NCBI RefSeq assembly: GCF_009862785.1 | Contig: NZ_WWHU01000001.1 | Span: forward strand, 2,356,001 to 2,420,000 | DNA length: 64,000 nt | Reading direction: 5' to 3' | Source of the DNA: Gordonia sp. SID5947 | GTDB taxonomy: Bacteria; Actinomycetota; Actinomycetes; Mycobacteriales; Mycobacteriaceae | Shown: piece after piece, positions 1 through 7,529 of the stretch | How the letters are laid out: each line of letters opens with the position of its first letter | How positions within the stretch are numbered: position 1 is the stretch's first letter | The notes under the pieces: model-generated | Told to the model about the DNA's origin: nothing | Databases searched by the model: none | What the model saw: the letters and a program-made list of their open reading frames with translations, nothing else | Made by a program: the position numbers and the translations under genes

Positions 1-1
1 G

Positions 2-268
2 CGGGCCGAAGAGTTCGGCAAATGGTACGCAGAAGTACACATCCCGGAAGTGCTCGCGCTCGAGGGATTCGTGTCGGGACGCCTCATGAAGCAGCTCGAC
101 GGCGACGGCTCGTTCATCTCGTACTACGAGATCGAGGCAGACGATCTCACCGACGTCGCCAAGCGGCTGTCCGCAGCAGCGCGCGACGGGTCGATCACGA
201 TGTCGGACTCCATGCAGATGGACCCACCGCCGGCGATGAGGTTCCTGGAGGTGACCGCGGAGCACTGA
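2..268 (+). CDS. Small ferredoxin-like-fold protein (DUF4286/EthD-like), 5' end missing
   Basis: The reading frame is open from the window edge (base 2) to TGA at 266-268, so the N-terminus lies outside; 88 residues are visible. The visible start, KWYAEVHIPEVLALEGFVSG, followed by a YYEIE strand, has the pattern of small dimeric alpha-beta barrel proteins of the DUF4286/EthD type. In those proteins the conserved 'H-P-E-V-L-x-x-x-G-F' turn precedes a second strand. The internal GTG at 50 is unlikely to be the start because the homologous pattern continues upstream of it. The following gene is on the opposite strand and converges with it. The biochemical role is unknown; relatives are often found beside catabolic oxygenases. 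The family assignment is by eye only. Confidence 0.6.
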   Translation, partial: RAEEFGKWYAEVHIPEVLALEGFVSGRLMKQLDGDGSFISYYEIEADDLTDVAKRLSAAARDGSITMSDSMQMDPPPAMRFLEVTAEH

Positions 269-299
269 CCGGCGTCCCTGGCCACGTCGGTCGCCGAGA

Positions 300-821
300 T
301 CATTCGTTCTCGATCCCGAATGTCTTGACCGCCATGGCCAGGAGGTCGTAACACCCCACGGTGAAGACGAGGTCCATCCGCTGCCGCTCGTCGAGGAAGT
401 CTGCCAGACGCTCCCAGGTCTCGTCGGTCACCTCGGCGTCGGCGTGGAGCTCGTCCACCGCGGCCACCACGCAGTCATCAGACGCGTTGCTCGTCACCCC
501 GCGCGCCAGGTCACCGATCTCTCTTCGAGAGAGACCGCCGCGTTCGGCGATCGGCACGTGGTGGTCCCAGAGATACGAGCATCGGCGCAAGTGGACGATC
601 CGCAACACGGCGATCTCACGTATCCGGTCCGACAATGCCGAGGTACGCAGGACGTGCGCATTGAACTCCAGATATGCGCGCGTCAGTGCGGGATTGCGCA
701 CCATGGTGCCCAACATGTTTCCGGCCGAGGCCGGGTTGATCCGGTCCGCGGTCAGCATCACCGACAGAGCACCGCGGACCGGATCATCCCATTCCTCGGC
801 CGGCAAAGGTGTCAGCCGCAT
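300..821 (-). CDS. Carboxymuconolactone decarboxylase/AhpD-family protein
   Basis: A 173-residue protein with the CMD-domain core REIAVLRIVHLRRCSYLWDHH at about residues 68-88. The acidic residue followed about twelve positions later by Cys and then by a W-x-H-H motif is typical of the one-cysteine branch of this superfamily. Members range from gamma-carboxymuconolactone decarboxylases to peroxidase-like proteins, so the substrate cannot be told. The start MRLTPLPAEEWDD matches the usual N-terminus of the group. It has no convincing ribosome site of its own; a 22-codon ORF with a strong site ends just upstream and may couple its translation. It is the last gene of the minus-strand operon that begins with the ferredoxin reductase. 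Confidence 0.8.
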   Translation of the reverse strand: MRLTPLPAEEWDDPVRGALSVMLTADRINPASAGNMLGTMVRNPALTRAYLEFNAHVLRTSALSDRIREIAVLRIVHLRRCSYLWDHHVPIAERGGLSRREIGDLARGVTSNASDDCVVAAVDELHADAEVTDETWERLADFLDERQRMDLVFTVGCYDLLAMAVKTFGIENE

Positions 822-825
822 CGCG

Positions 826-894
826 TCAGCACGAAGCTTCGGGGATCAGATCGACGCGCCTCGCCGTTTCGACGAGGAGAACCGTCTTGGACAT
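826..894 (-). CDS. Possible 22-residue leader peptide, translationally coupled to the CMD gene
   Basis: A 22-codon ORF (MSKTVLLVETARRVDLIPEA..) sits behind a strong Shine-Dalgarno, AAGGAG, with good spacing to its ATG. Its stop ends 4 bases before the ATG of the CMD gene, which lacks a recognisable ribosome site. The arrangement suggests that ribosomes finishing the small ORF restart on the CMD gene. It could instead be the remnant of a longer gene. There is no homology that I recognise. Confidence 0.4.
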   Translation of the reverse strand: MSKTVLLVETARRVDLIPEASC

Positions 895-940
895 CGATAA
901 CTCCTTCTCACATGCGCATCGACGGTCGGTGGAACGCCGG

Positions 941-1786
941 TCACTGGATGGGTTCATCGCCGAGCACGGTGGTGCGCAGCATCTCCCGTGGGGAATCCGG
1001 GTCATACGGAGCGGCTCGATGGAGGACGCCGCGGTTGTCCCAGATGACCATGTCGCCCACCGACCAGCCGTGACTGTAGACCTTGTCGGTCTCCGTCGCC
1101 GTTGCCAACAGGTCCGCCAGCAGCGCACGACCCTCGTCGAGATCCAAGTCCACGACGTAGTCCGCAGAGGCACCCAATACCAATGATTTACGTCCACTTC
1201 GATGGGTCCACACGAGCGGGTGCTCGTGCGTCGGGCGCTCCCGCCACCGTGCCAGCAACTCCGGACCGGGGTCGGGGGTGACGCGCCGCTGGGATGCCTC
1301 GAGTGAGTGCACCACGCGCAACGAATCCACGCGTTCGCGCAGCTCGACACTCAGCGCCTCATACGCCTTGTAGGCGCTGGCGAACTCCGTCTCCCCTCCC
1401 CGGTCGGCAACCTGACGTGCCGACAGCACGGTGGCCCGCTGCGGACATTCGTCACCCATCGGCGTACATCCGTCGATGTGCCAATCGAACGTCCCGCGCA
1501 GATACGAGGCCGATGTCGTCTTCGACTTGTCGAGGGTGATCGGATAGATACCCGAAACCGGATGGTGCCCGTCGTTGCTCCGATCGATCTCACCCAGACG
1601 CCGGCAAAAGTCCACCTGCGTCTCTGGAGCGAGATGCAGCTCTGGAAACACCAGGACCCCGTTGTCCTCAAGGGCCTCGAGGATCGCGTCGGCGATCGGG
1701 TCGTCGGCCGCAAGGTTGCCCGGATCCAGACCGGTGACCTCGGCACCTACCGTATCGGTGAGTTTGTTGATGGTGAGCAGGCTCAT
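941..1786 (-). CDS. TauD/TfdA-family Fe(II)/2-oxoglutarate dioxygenase
   Basis: This 281-residue protein belongs to the taurine/alkylsulfate/2,4-D dioxygenase family, which couples 2-oxoglutarate decarboxylation to hydroxylation of an organic substrate. The iron triad is visible: HID at residues 103-105 (in DWHIDGC) and a distal His in GVLHRAAPYD near the C-terminus. An Arg in REMLRT would bind 2-oxoglutarate. Length is normal for the family (270-300). A GAAGGGA ribosome site precedes the ATG. The gene lies 46 bases after the Rieske companion and in the same direction, so it is probably part of that operon. The substrate is unknown. Confidence 0.88.
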   Translation of the reverse strand: MSLLTINKLTDTVGAEVTGLDPGNLAADDPIADAILEALEDNGVLVFPELHLAPETQVDFCRRLGEIDRSNDGHHPVSGIYPITLDKSKTTSASYLRGTFDWHIDGCTPMGDECPQRATVLSARQVADRGGETEFASAYKAYEALSVELRERVDSLRVVHSLEASQRRVTPDPGPELLARWRERPTHEHPLVWTHRSGRKSLVLGASADYVVDLDLDEGRALLADLLATATETDKVYSHGWSVGDMVIWDNRGVLHRAAPYDPDSPREMLRTTVLGDEPIQ

Positions 1787-1832
1787 CGTTGTCCCTTCTG
1801 ACGGAGTGAACTCGAAATCGTTGTGGCGGAGG

Positions 1833-2168
1833 TCATGGCAGAGGCTCGAAGCTCCGAACCATGACGGCGTCCGCGGAGTCCACGGGCACAGGCTGATGCA
1901 TGATCTCGACTGCCATGGACACCATCACGAGCGAGTACACCAGCCGTAGGAGGTTGAGTACGTCCTCCGGCAGCTCGTTCAGATCGAACTTGTCGCAGTG
2001 ATCGATCGCCTCTTCGAGGCGAGGGAAAAAGGCATCGCAGAACTCTTGCATCGCACCCATGGTGCTGGTGGTCCGCTTCTCCCAACGCTCGTTCTCGGTC
2101 GCCAGGCACCAGATCGGGGCAAATTCCTCGAGTTCGGCAAAGGCGCTGGGCAACATCCGCTCACTCAT
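1833..2168 (-). CDS. Uncharacterised ~110-residue companion of Rieske oxygenase, copy 1
   Basis: A 111-residue protein whose ATG overlaps the stop of the upstream Rieske gene (ATGA), implying coupled translation. It is clearly related to the protein at 7200-7529, which sits in the same place after the second Rieske oxygenase. Shared blocks include ELPxDVLNL, HCDKF/YCDKF and xxYSLVxVSxAVE. It is predicted to be mostly helical, with no signal peptide or metal motif. It is too short for, and unlike, the cystatin-fold beta subunit (~160-180 residues) of ring-hydroxylating dioxygenases. The obvious inference is a small accessory or stabilising subunit. I do not recognise the family. Confidence 0.75.
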   Translation of the reverse strand: MSERMLPSAFAELEEFAPIWCLATENERWEKRTTSTMGAMQEFCDAFFPRLEEAIDHCDKFDLNELPEDVLNLLRLVYSLVMVSMAVEIMHQPVPVDSADAVMVRSFEPLP

Positions 2169-3436
2169 GAACCCACCTCCGGCAACCGATGCTCCCGCTG
2201 GTGATCGGCGACCCAATCCACAGCCGTCTTGTGCAGGTGTCGCACCAATATCTCCTGATCGCTCAAGGGAAAGTCGTCGACGATGTCGGTCTCCAGCGCA
2301 GCCTGCGTGCCGCCGAGCATGCCGGCGTCCTGCAGCGCGAACTCCTTCAGCACCACCGAGGCAACCTCGTGCTCCACCCGCTCGCGAACGGTCCGCGCAG
2401 GATGGAAATACGTGTACGCCTCGAACCGGTGTGTGTTGTGCGACGTCGGCCAATAGCGGTACAGCAGAAACCATCCGCCGTAGATCAGGATCTCGGTGTT
2501 CGGGAAGATCTGGAAGTTGCTGATGCCCCATGACTCGATGCCCCCCGGATTCAGTCCTGCCGGCATCGGGCCGATGTCCGGGGTGCGCCAGGGGCCGACG
2601 AGTCCGCTCCGGGTCGCACGTTCGATCGGGTACATGTACTCCGGCGGGAGGAGCCACCTGCGTGTACCTGCGGTGGACACCATGCGATGGGGACCGTCGA
2701 TCTGGAAGTGCGCACACTCGAACTCGGCGTTGGGAACTCGAACTTCGGGCGGAACCTGCTGGGTGTGCAGGGAAGGTACGTGATAGTACTCCTGGAAAGC
2801 GTCGGCGAAGATCTTCCAGTTGCTGTTGTTGTGGGCGACCCATTCGTACCGTTCGGTCAACTTGTCGAACGGGTAGTCGTCGAGGCCGGTGATCATGGGC
2901 CCCAGGAAGTCACGCAACTCCTGCCGGGGCTCCGGATCGAAGTTGATGAAAACGAATCCGTTCCAGACATCACATCTGACCGGGCTCAAGGCGTGATCGG
3001 CCTTACGGAACCCGACGAACCCAGACTCGTTGGGCACGTATGTCAGCGCACCGTTCAACCCGTACTCCCACCCGCACCGGCGGCAGGTGAACCTGCTACA
3101 TCGGCCGGCCACCTCGGCCCCGTGGAAATCGCGCCACACCAGCTTGTGACCGCGATGTCGGCAGAGGTTGTAGAAGGCGCGGATCTGCTCATCATCACCT
3201 CGGACGAGCAGAACCGATGCGGCGGCCGCCTCGATCTCCTTGGTCACGTAGCCACCGGGTTCAGGAATCTCTTCCACCCGGCCGACATTCAGCCAGGCCC
3301 GCTTGAAGATGGCTTCACGCTCGAGTTCGTAGAACGCGGGAGAGATCGAATCCTGGAACGGGATCGGCCCGGTGCCACCCAACTCCGGATAGTGTTCGGT
3401 CCAGCTTCCCTCTGCCGGTTTAGTCCATTTGCCCAC
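2165..3436 (-). CDS. Rieske non-heme iron oxygenase, copy 1, with atypical C-x-H ... C-x-x-C cluster motif
   Basis: A 423-residue Rieske-type oxygenase. I place the start at GTG 3436 because a GGAGG ribosome site lies just upstream and the paralogue at 7526-8794 starts at the same homologous position. The Rieske ligands should be C-x-H and C-x-x-H. Here they are C92, H94, C118 and C121, so the second histidine is replaced by cysteine (FTCRRCGW against FTCKYHAW in the paralogue). The mononuclear iron site looks intact: DAFQEYYHVPSLH gives H219 and H224, and a later Asp lies in LSDQE. Electrons probably come from the reductase encoded two genes upstream. The operon order is reductase, SDR, this gene, companion. 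The substrate is unknown; the altered cluster motif may change its redox potential or mean loss of function. Confidence 0.88.
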   Translation of the reverse strand: MGKWTKPAEGSWTEHYPELGGTGPIPFQDSISPAFYELEREAIFKRAWLNVGRVEEIPEPGGYVTKEIEAAAASVLLVRGDDEQIRAFYNLCRHRGHKLVWRDFHGAEVAGRCSRFTCRRCGWEYGLNGALTYVPNESGFVGFRKADHALSPVRCDVWNGFVFINFDPEPRQELRDFLGPMITGLDDYPFDKLTERYEWVAHNNSNWKIFADAFQEYYHVPSLHTQQVPPEVRVPNAEFECAHFQIDGPHRMVSTAGTRRWLLPPEYMYPIERATRSGLVGPWRTPDIGPMPAGLNPGGIESWGISNFQIFPNTEILIYGGWFLLYRYWPTSHNTHRFEAYTYFHPARTVRERVEHEVASVVLKEFALQDAGMLGGTQAALETDIVDDFPLSDQEILVRHLHKTAVDWVADHQREHRLPEVGS

Positions 3437-3490
3437 AGCAACCTCCGTGCGGTCGGTCAAGGATCACACCTCTACACGATTCTGGGATGT

Positions 3491-4234
3491 TCACAGAATC
3501 GAGCCACCGTTCACGCCGAGCACCTGACCGGTGATGTAACCGGCCGCCTCCGACGACAAGAAGCCCACGGCAGCGGCGATGTCGTCACCGGTACCGAGAT
3601 GACCCACCGGGATGGCGGTGGCCATCGTTTCGTTGGGCGGGAGATGCCCTTGCGCCTGCGATTGGTGCTGCATGGGTGTCTCGATGCCCGACGGCGGGAT
3701 GTTGTTCACCGTGATGCCGACCGATGCATATTCTCGGGCAAGGGATTTCGTCAAGCTGATGACCCCGCCCTTGGCCGCAGCATAGTGGGCCATGCCAGGT
3801 GATCCGCGTTGCGCACTCGACGACGAGATCATCACGATCCGACCCCAACCCGTCTTGATCATGTCCGGGATGGCCGCCTGGCAGCAGTGAAACGTTCCGG
3901 TCAGGTTCACGTCGATGAGTCGGCCCCAGGACTGCGCATCGATCTCCAGAAAGGGTGAGAATCCCACGAGTCCCGCACTCGTCACGAGGATCTCCACGGG
4001 GCCGAGCTCGCTCCGCACCTTGGCGAACGCATCATCGACCGATGCCCGGTTCGTCACGTCGGTCGCGATTCCCAGAGCCGGCACGCCCTGTGCCCGCAGA
4101 TCTTCCACGACGCGTTGGGTACCTCCCTCATCCATGTCCAGCACTGCGACCCGGTTGCCGAGTCGCCCCAATTCATGACAGGTTGCCTCGCCCATCCCGG
4201 ATGCGCCGCCGGTCACGACCGCAACCCGGGTCAC
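3491..4234 (-). CDS. Short-chain dehydrogenase/reductase
   Basis: A 247-residue classical SDR that would oxidise an alcohol or reduce a ketone with NAD(P). The N-terminal TGGASGMG is the dinucleotide-binding turn, D in ATDVT the adenine contact, and ISSSSA with HYAAAK the Ser-Tyr-Lys catalytic set. I chose GTG 4234 as the start because it gives the usual spacing before VAVVTGG; a GAGG lies upstream. It is between the ferredoxin reductase and Rieske oxygenase 1 on the same strand. It resembles the SDR at 24131-24898, which follows a P450, so both may oxidise alcohols made by their neighbouring monooxygenases. The substrate is unknown. Confidence 0.9.
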   Translation of the reverse strand: MTRVAVVTGGASGMGEATCHELGRLGNRVAVLDMDEGGTQRVVEDLRAQGVPALGIATDVTNRASVDDAFAKVRSELGPVEILVTSAGLVGFSPFLEIDAQSWGRLIDVNLTGTFHCCQAAIPDMIKTGWGRIVMISSSSAQRGSPGMAHYAAAKGGVISLTKSLAREYASVGITVNNIPPSGIETPMQHQSQAQGHLPPNETMATAIPVGHLGTGDDIAAAVGFLSSEAAGYITGQVLGVNGGSIL

Positions 4235-4269
4235 CGCACGTACCTCAACGATTGCATGTTGATCACTTC

Positions 4270-5315
4270 CTATTCGTAGATCACCTTGATGGTCGGGCTG
4301 GTCGGCAACGACTGACAGGTCACGATCAGACCCGCCTCCACCTCGTCGTCGTCGAGCGCGTCGTTGTTGAGCATCGTGGCGCTGCCCTCTACGACACGGG
4401 CGATACACGTTCCACACGAGCCTGTTTCACACGACGATGGCGCACGCAGGCCCGCCGACCGCGCCGTCTGCAAGAGCGTGCGTCCTGGCCGATGAGCCAC
4501 CGTGGTGGTACTGCCGCCGAGCTCGATCGTGACCTCGACGGTCTCCGAGGTCGCTGCCGTCGAATCCGACGGCACCGCGACGGTGAACCGTTCCAGATGG
4601 ATACGGCCAGGGGGAACCGCGGCGGCGACGAGAGCTGCTTCCACAGCATCCATGAAAGGCGCCGGACCACAGATGTAGTAGTCCGCGTCACCTGCGCCCG
4701 CGACGAAGGCCGTGATCTTGTCTGCCGTCAGTACCCCCGAATCCTCATCCCAGTGATGCTCGACCGAACAGCGTTCCGGGTTATCGGCGACGAGCTCGCG
4801 CAGGGCGTCGGCGAAGATCACCGAGTCGCGCGACCGGTTCGCATACAACAACCTGGTCGCTCGCGTAGTTCCGGCGAGGGCGGTGGTGACGAGCGAGAAG
4901 ACCGGCGTGACACCACTTCCGCCCGCAAACGCGACGATCTCCCTGTCACTCTCCGTCAGCACGAAATGGCCGGCGGGCGGGCCGCGTGGATCCGGTCACC
5001 CACCTCGACATGGTCGTTGATCCAGTTGGAGACCACGCCCGCACCGTCACGCTTCACGGTGATCCGCAGATCTGCTCCGCCCAGCGGCGAGGACGACATC
5101 GAATAATTCCGACGGTGTTCGGTGCCGTTCACAGTCACTTTGAGGGTGAGGAATTGGCCGGCCCGATAGGAGAACTCACTCGCGAGACGGGTCGGCACGG
5201 CAAGGACGAGCGACACCGCGTCGGTGCCCTCGCGCACGATCTCGGTGACGTCGAGAGCGGTGAAACCGTCACCGACATCGCGGCCGTCCACATCCTCCAC
5301 AGCCACAGCCCGCAT
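4270..5315 (-). CDS. Ferredoxin-NAD(P)H reductase of the KshB/PaaE type (probable one-base frameshift)
   Basis: Encodes a three-domain electron-transfer protein for Rieske oxygenases: an FAD domain (RRNYSMSSSP at about residues 67-76), an NAD domain (AFAGGSGVTP) and a C-terminal plant-type [2Fe-2S] domain (CETGSCGTC, with a fourth Cys in VTCQS). The frame breaks at the GGG at 4979-4981. Adding one G restores the expected APPAGHFVL linker and a single protein of about 348 residues, close to KshB length. As written, the first part ends at 4956 and a second ORF would begin at GTG 4962. The break falls in a G/C run like four others in this window, so a sequence error is more likely than a real split. 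The ATG has a GGGAGG ribosome site and is first in the operon. Confidence 0.85.
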
Positions 5316-5348
5316 CTCGCCTCCCTACGTCGGTCCGAGAAACAACGT

Positions 5349-5382
5349 ATCAAGTACTTGTCATTTATCTCAAGTACTTGTC
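5349..5382. promoter_or_regulatory. Twin palindromic operator (CAAGTACTTG x2)
   Basis: The perfect palindrome CAAGTACTTG occurs at 5351-5360 and again at 5371-5380, inside a repeated TCAAGTACTTGTCA. The 20-base centre spacing places both on nearly the same face of the helix. They lie just upstream of the ferredoxin reductase, the first gene of the Rieske-1 operon. A third copy (13 of 14) is upstream of the Rieske-2 operon. The nearest regulator is the MarR protein at 5424-5876. The core also resembles the KstR2 consensus (AnCAAGnnCTTGnT) as I recall it, so the binder is not settled. Confidence 0.65.
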
Positions 5383-5423
5383 ACATGGCGCGCGTAATGC
5401 TTCTGCGACGTGGCGAGTTGGCG

Positions 5424-5876
5424 TCAGCCCTTGACGTGATCCCGCCGGAACTCGTGCCCGGTGCCCTTCTCCACGATCCGTGAGAGCAGATCCCGCAGGG
5501 TCTCCTGCTCCTCGGCGTCGAGAACGTCGAACACCTCAGCGTGCGCCTTCAACGCTTCGGCGAGAACCACCGCCGCCAGTTCCTCGCCCTCGGGGCTCAG
5601 GCGGGCACGCAGGATGCGCGCGTGCTCCTTGTCCTGCTCACGCACCACCAGGCCGCGTCGTTCCAGTGCGGTGATCGCGAGCTGCACCCCCTGCGGGGTG
5701 ATGAGCAGCCGGCGGGCCAGCTCGGCGCCGGAGAGGCCGGGCTCCTCGCTCAGCTGGCGCAGCACACCGATCTGCGCGGTCGTCACGCCATGGTCGCTGA
5801 CAGCATCGTTGACGCTGGTCAAGGAGTGGTAGAAAGCCTGCTTGAGCAGCCACAGGATGTTTTCGGTGAGTTCCAC
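5424..5876 (-). CDS. MarR-family transcriptional regulator
   Basis: A 150-residue winged-helix protein of the MarR family, normally a dimeric repressor released by an aromatic or other small ligand. The helix-turn-helix reads LSGAELARRLLITPQGVQLAITALERRGLV and the wing carries REQDKEHARI. Length is typical. It lies between the amidohydrolase and the ferredoxin reductase on the same strand, probably as the last gene of the Rieske-2 operon (82 bases after the amidohydrolase). The twin palindrome starts about 40 bases downstream of its stop, so it is the best candidate to control both Rieske operons. Its ligand is unknown. Confidence 0.88.
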   Translation of the reverse strand: MELTENILWLLKQAFYHSLTSVNDAVSDHGVTTAQIGVLRQLSEEPGLSGAELARRLLITPQGVQLAITALERRGLVVREQDKEHARILRARLSPEGEELAAVVLAEALKAHAEVFDVLDAEEQETLRDLLSRIVEKGTGHEFRRDHVKG

Positions 5877-5958
5877 TCCCCAGGCCTCCGGTCCTTGGCT
5901 TCCGACGTGGAATGGGCCATGTCCAGGACCGACCGTAGCGCACTTTCTTCGCCGGTCG

Positions 5959-7203
5959 TCACACGCGGCGGTGTACCGCGCCGTTCTTCATCACGAACCG
6001 CACGTCGAGCGTCGAGGCGATGTCCGACAGGTCACCGGGAACCGCGATGACATCGGCGACATAACCCGGGGAGAGTCGCCCGAGCTCGTCGTCAGCCTCG
6101 ATCAACTCGGCGCTCGTCACGGTTGCCGCTCGGATCGCCTCCATCGGTGTCATCCCACGCTCGACGAGCGCGCAGAGCTCTCTGGCGTTCTCCCCGTGCG
6201 GTATCGCCGGAGCGTCACTGCCACAGGCAATACGCACACCGGCAGCGATGGCCTTGGGGAGCATGGCCTTTGCGCGAGGGAAGACGTCCTGTGCCTTCCG
6301 GCGCAACTCGGGCGCGATCCGGTCGACTGCCATCCGGTCTGTCAGGCTGGTCGTGGACACCAGGAACGTTCCGTGGTCGGCCATCATCTGGATCGTGTCA
6401 TCGCTGGCCAGGAAGCCGTGCTCGATACAGTCGATGCCGGCTTTGACGCAAGCACGAATAGCACTGTCACCCACCGCATGTGCTGCGACCCGCAAGCCTG
6501 CGCGATGGGCCTCGTCGGCAATCGCGGCGAACTCTGCATCGGAGTACTGCTGGGATCCCGGCGATGTGCTGTGCGACATGACCCCACCGGAAGCCGACAC
6601 CTTGATGACCTTGGCGCCGTGCCGGATCTGATAGCGGACGCACGCCTGCACCTCAGCTATCCCGTTCGCGATGCCTTCACCGACGCTCAACGGCATCACG
6701 CCAGGCGCCATCCGCTGGAACACCGTCGGATCGAGGTGACCGCCATACGGCGTCACCGCGTGGCCTGCCGGAACTATGCGCGGTCCGGGATACCAGCCCT
6801 GATCGATCGCCCGCTGTAAGGCGACGTCGAGGAGGTAACCTCCGGTCTTCACCATCAGACCGAGGTTTCGGACGGTGGTGAAGCCCGCGTCCAGGGTGGT
6901 CCGGGCATTCACCGCGCCACGGAGGGTCCGGTATGCGGGGTCATCCTGCACCCCGTGCATCGGTGAAGGCAGACCATCGGGTCCCCCCGGGCCTCCGATG
7001 AGAAGGTTCAACTCCATGTCCATCAGACCGGGCAGCAACGTCACGTCACCCAGATCGATCACCGTGGCCGAATCAGCCAACGGCTCGGCGGGATTCACCG
7101 CCACGATTCGATCGCCTTCGACAACGATCGTGGCGTCGGTCCGGACCACGCAGGCGTCCACGTCGGCCCACCGGTCTGCCTTGATGACAACGATCTCGCT
7201 CAC
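5959..7203 (-). CDS. Amidohydrolase-superfamily protein lacking the HxH metal motif
   Basis: A 414-residue protein with the imidazolonepropionase/peptidase-type amidohydrolase fold. Recognisable parts are LLPGLMDMELNLL at about residues 56-68, the lysine strand KVIKVSASGG, the histidine strands RVAAHAVGD and CIEHG, and the late Asp in CGSDAP. The first strand normally ends in HxH (as in PGLID-x-HxH), which binds two metals. Here those residues are E64 and N66. Either this is a one-metal subfamily or the enzyme does something other than hydrolysis. The ATG overlaps the stop of companion 2 (7200-7203), so it is in the Rieske-2 operon. The substrate is unknown. Confidence 0.82.
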   Translation of the reverse strand: MSEIVVIKADRWADVDACVVRTDATIVVEGDRIVAVNPAEPLADSATVIDLGDVTLLPGLMDMELNLLIGGPGGPDGLPSPMHGVQDDPAYRTLRGAVNARTTLDAGFTTVRNLGLMVKTGGYLLDVALQRAIDQGWYPGPRIVPAGHAVTPYGGHLDPTVFQRMAPGVMPLSVGEGIANGIAEVQACVRYQIRHGAKVIKVSASGGVMSHSTSPGSQQYSDAEFAAIADEAHRAGLRVAAHAVGDSAIRACVKAGIDCIEHGFLASDDTIQMMADHGTFLVSTTSLTDRMAVDRIAPELRRKAQDVFPRAKAMLPKAIAAGVRIACGSDAPAIPHGENARELCALVERGMTPMEAIRAATVTSAELIEADDELGRLSPGYVADVIAVPGDLSDIASTLDVRFVMKNGAVHRRV

Positions 7204-7529
7204 GGCACCGGTTCACTGACGCAGTCGAGCCAGGTGGCACCCGAGTCGGGGACCCTTGGCTGGGACCAGCATTCGACTGCGAATGACACGGTCACCAGCG
7301 AGTACAACAGGTACATCAGATTGAGCACGTCGTCGGGAAGCTCGCCGAGTTCGAATTTGTCACAGTACGACAGCGCCTCTTCGGCTCGGGCTGTGATCGC
7401 ATCGTAGAACTCCTGCATCTCCGCCATCGTCGATCCGAGCCGCTTTGCGTAGCGTTCGCCCTCCGTGGGCAGTACCCAGTCCGAGAAGACCTCGAGTTCC
7501 TCGAACTCTGTCGGCAGAACATTCGTCAT
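7200..7529 (-). CDS. Uncharacterised ~110-residue companion of Rieske oxygenase, copy 2
   Basis: A 109-residue paralogue of the protein at 1833-2168, again starting within the stop of its Rieske gene (ATGA at 7526-7529). Conserved segments are FEELEVF, GSTMAEMQEFYD, YCDKFELGELPDDVLNL and YSLVTVSFAVE. It is soluble and mostly helical by appearance. Two independent Rieske genes each carrying this partner in the same position argue that it works with the oxygenase, perhaps as a structural subunit or assembly factor. I know of no characterised member. Confidence 0.75.
   Translation of the reverse strand: MTNVLPTEFEELEVFSDWVLPTEGERYAKRLGSTMAEMQEFYDAITARAEEALSYCDKFELGELPDDVLNLMYLLYSLVTVSFAVECWSQPRVPDSGATWLDCVSEPVP

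Noticed and set aside
2165..3460. ATG 3460 and the matching ATG 8830 as starts of the Rieske genes
   Set aside because: Ribosome sites sit before the homologous GTG codons at 3436 and 8794, and the extra N-termini of the two paralogues are unlike each other.
4956..4962. Overlap GTGCTGA that could make the reductase two coupled polypeptides, FAD domain and NAD-[2Fe-2S] domain
   Set aside because: The split falls at a domain boundary, but one added base restores the exact family linker, and four other genes show the same kind of break. A sequence error is simpler.
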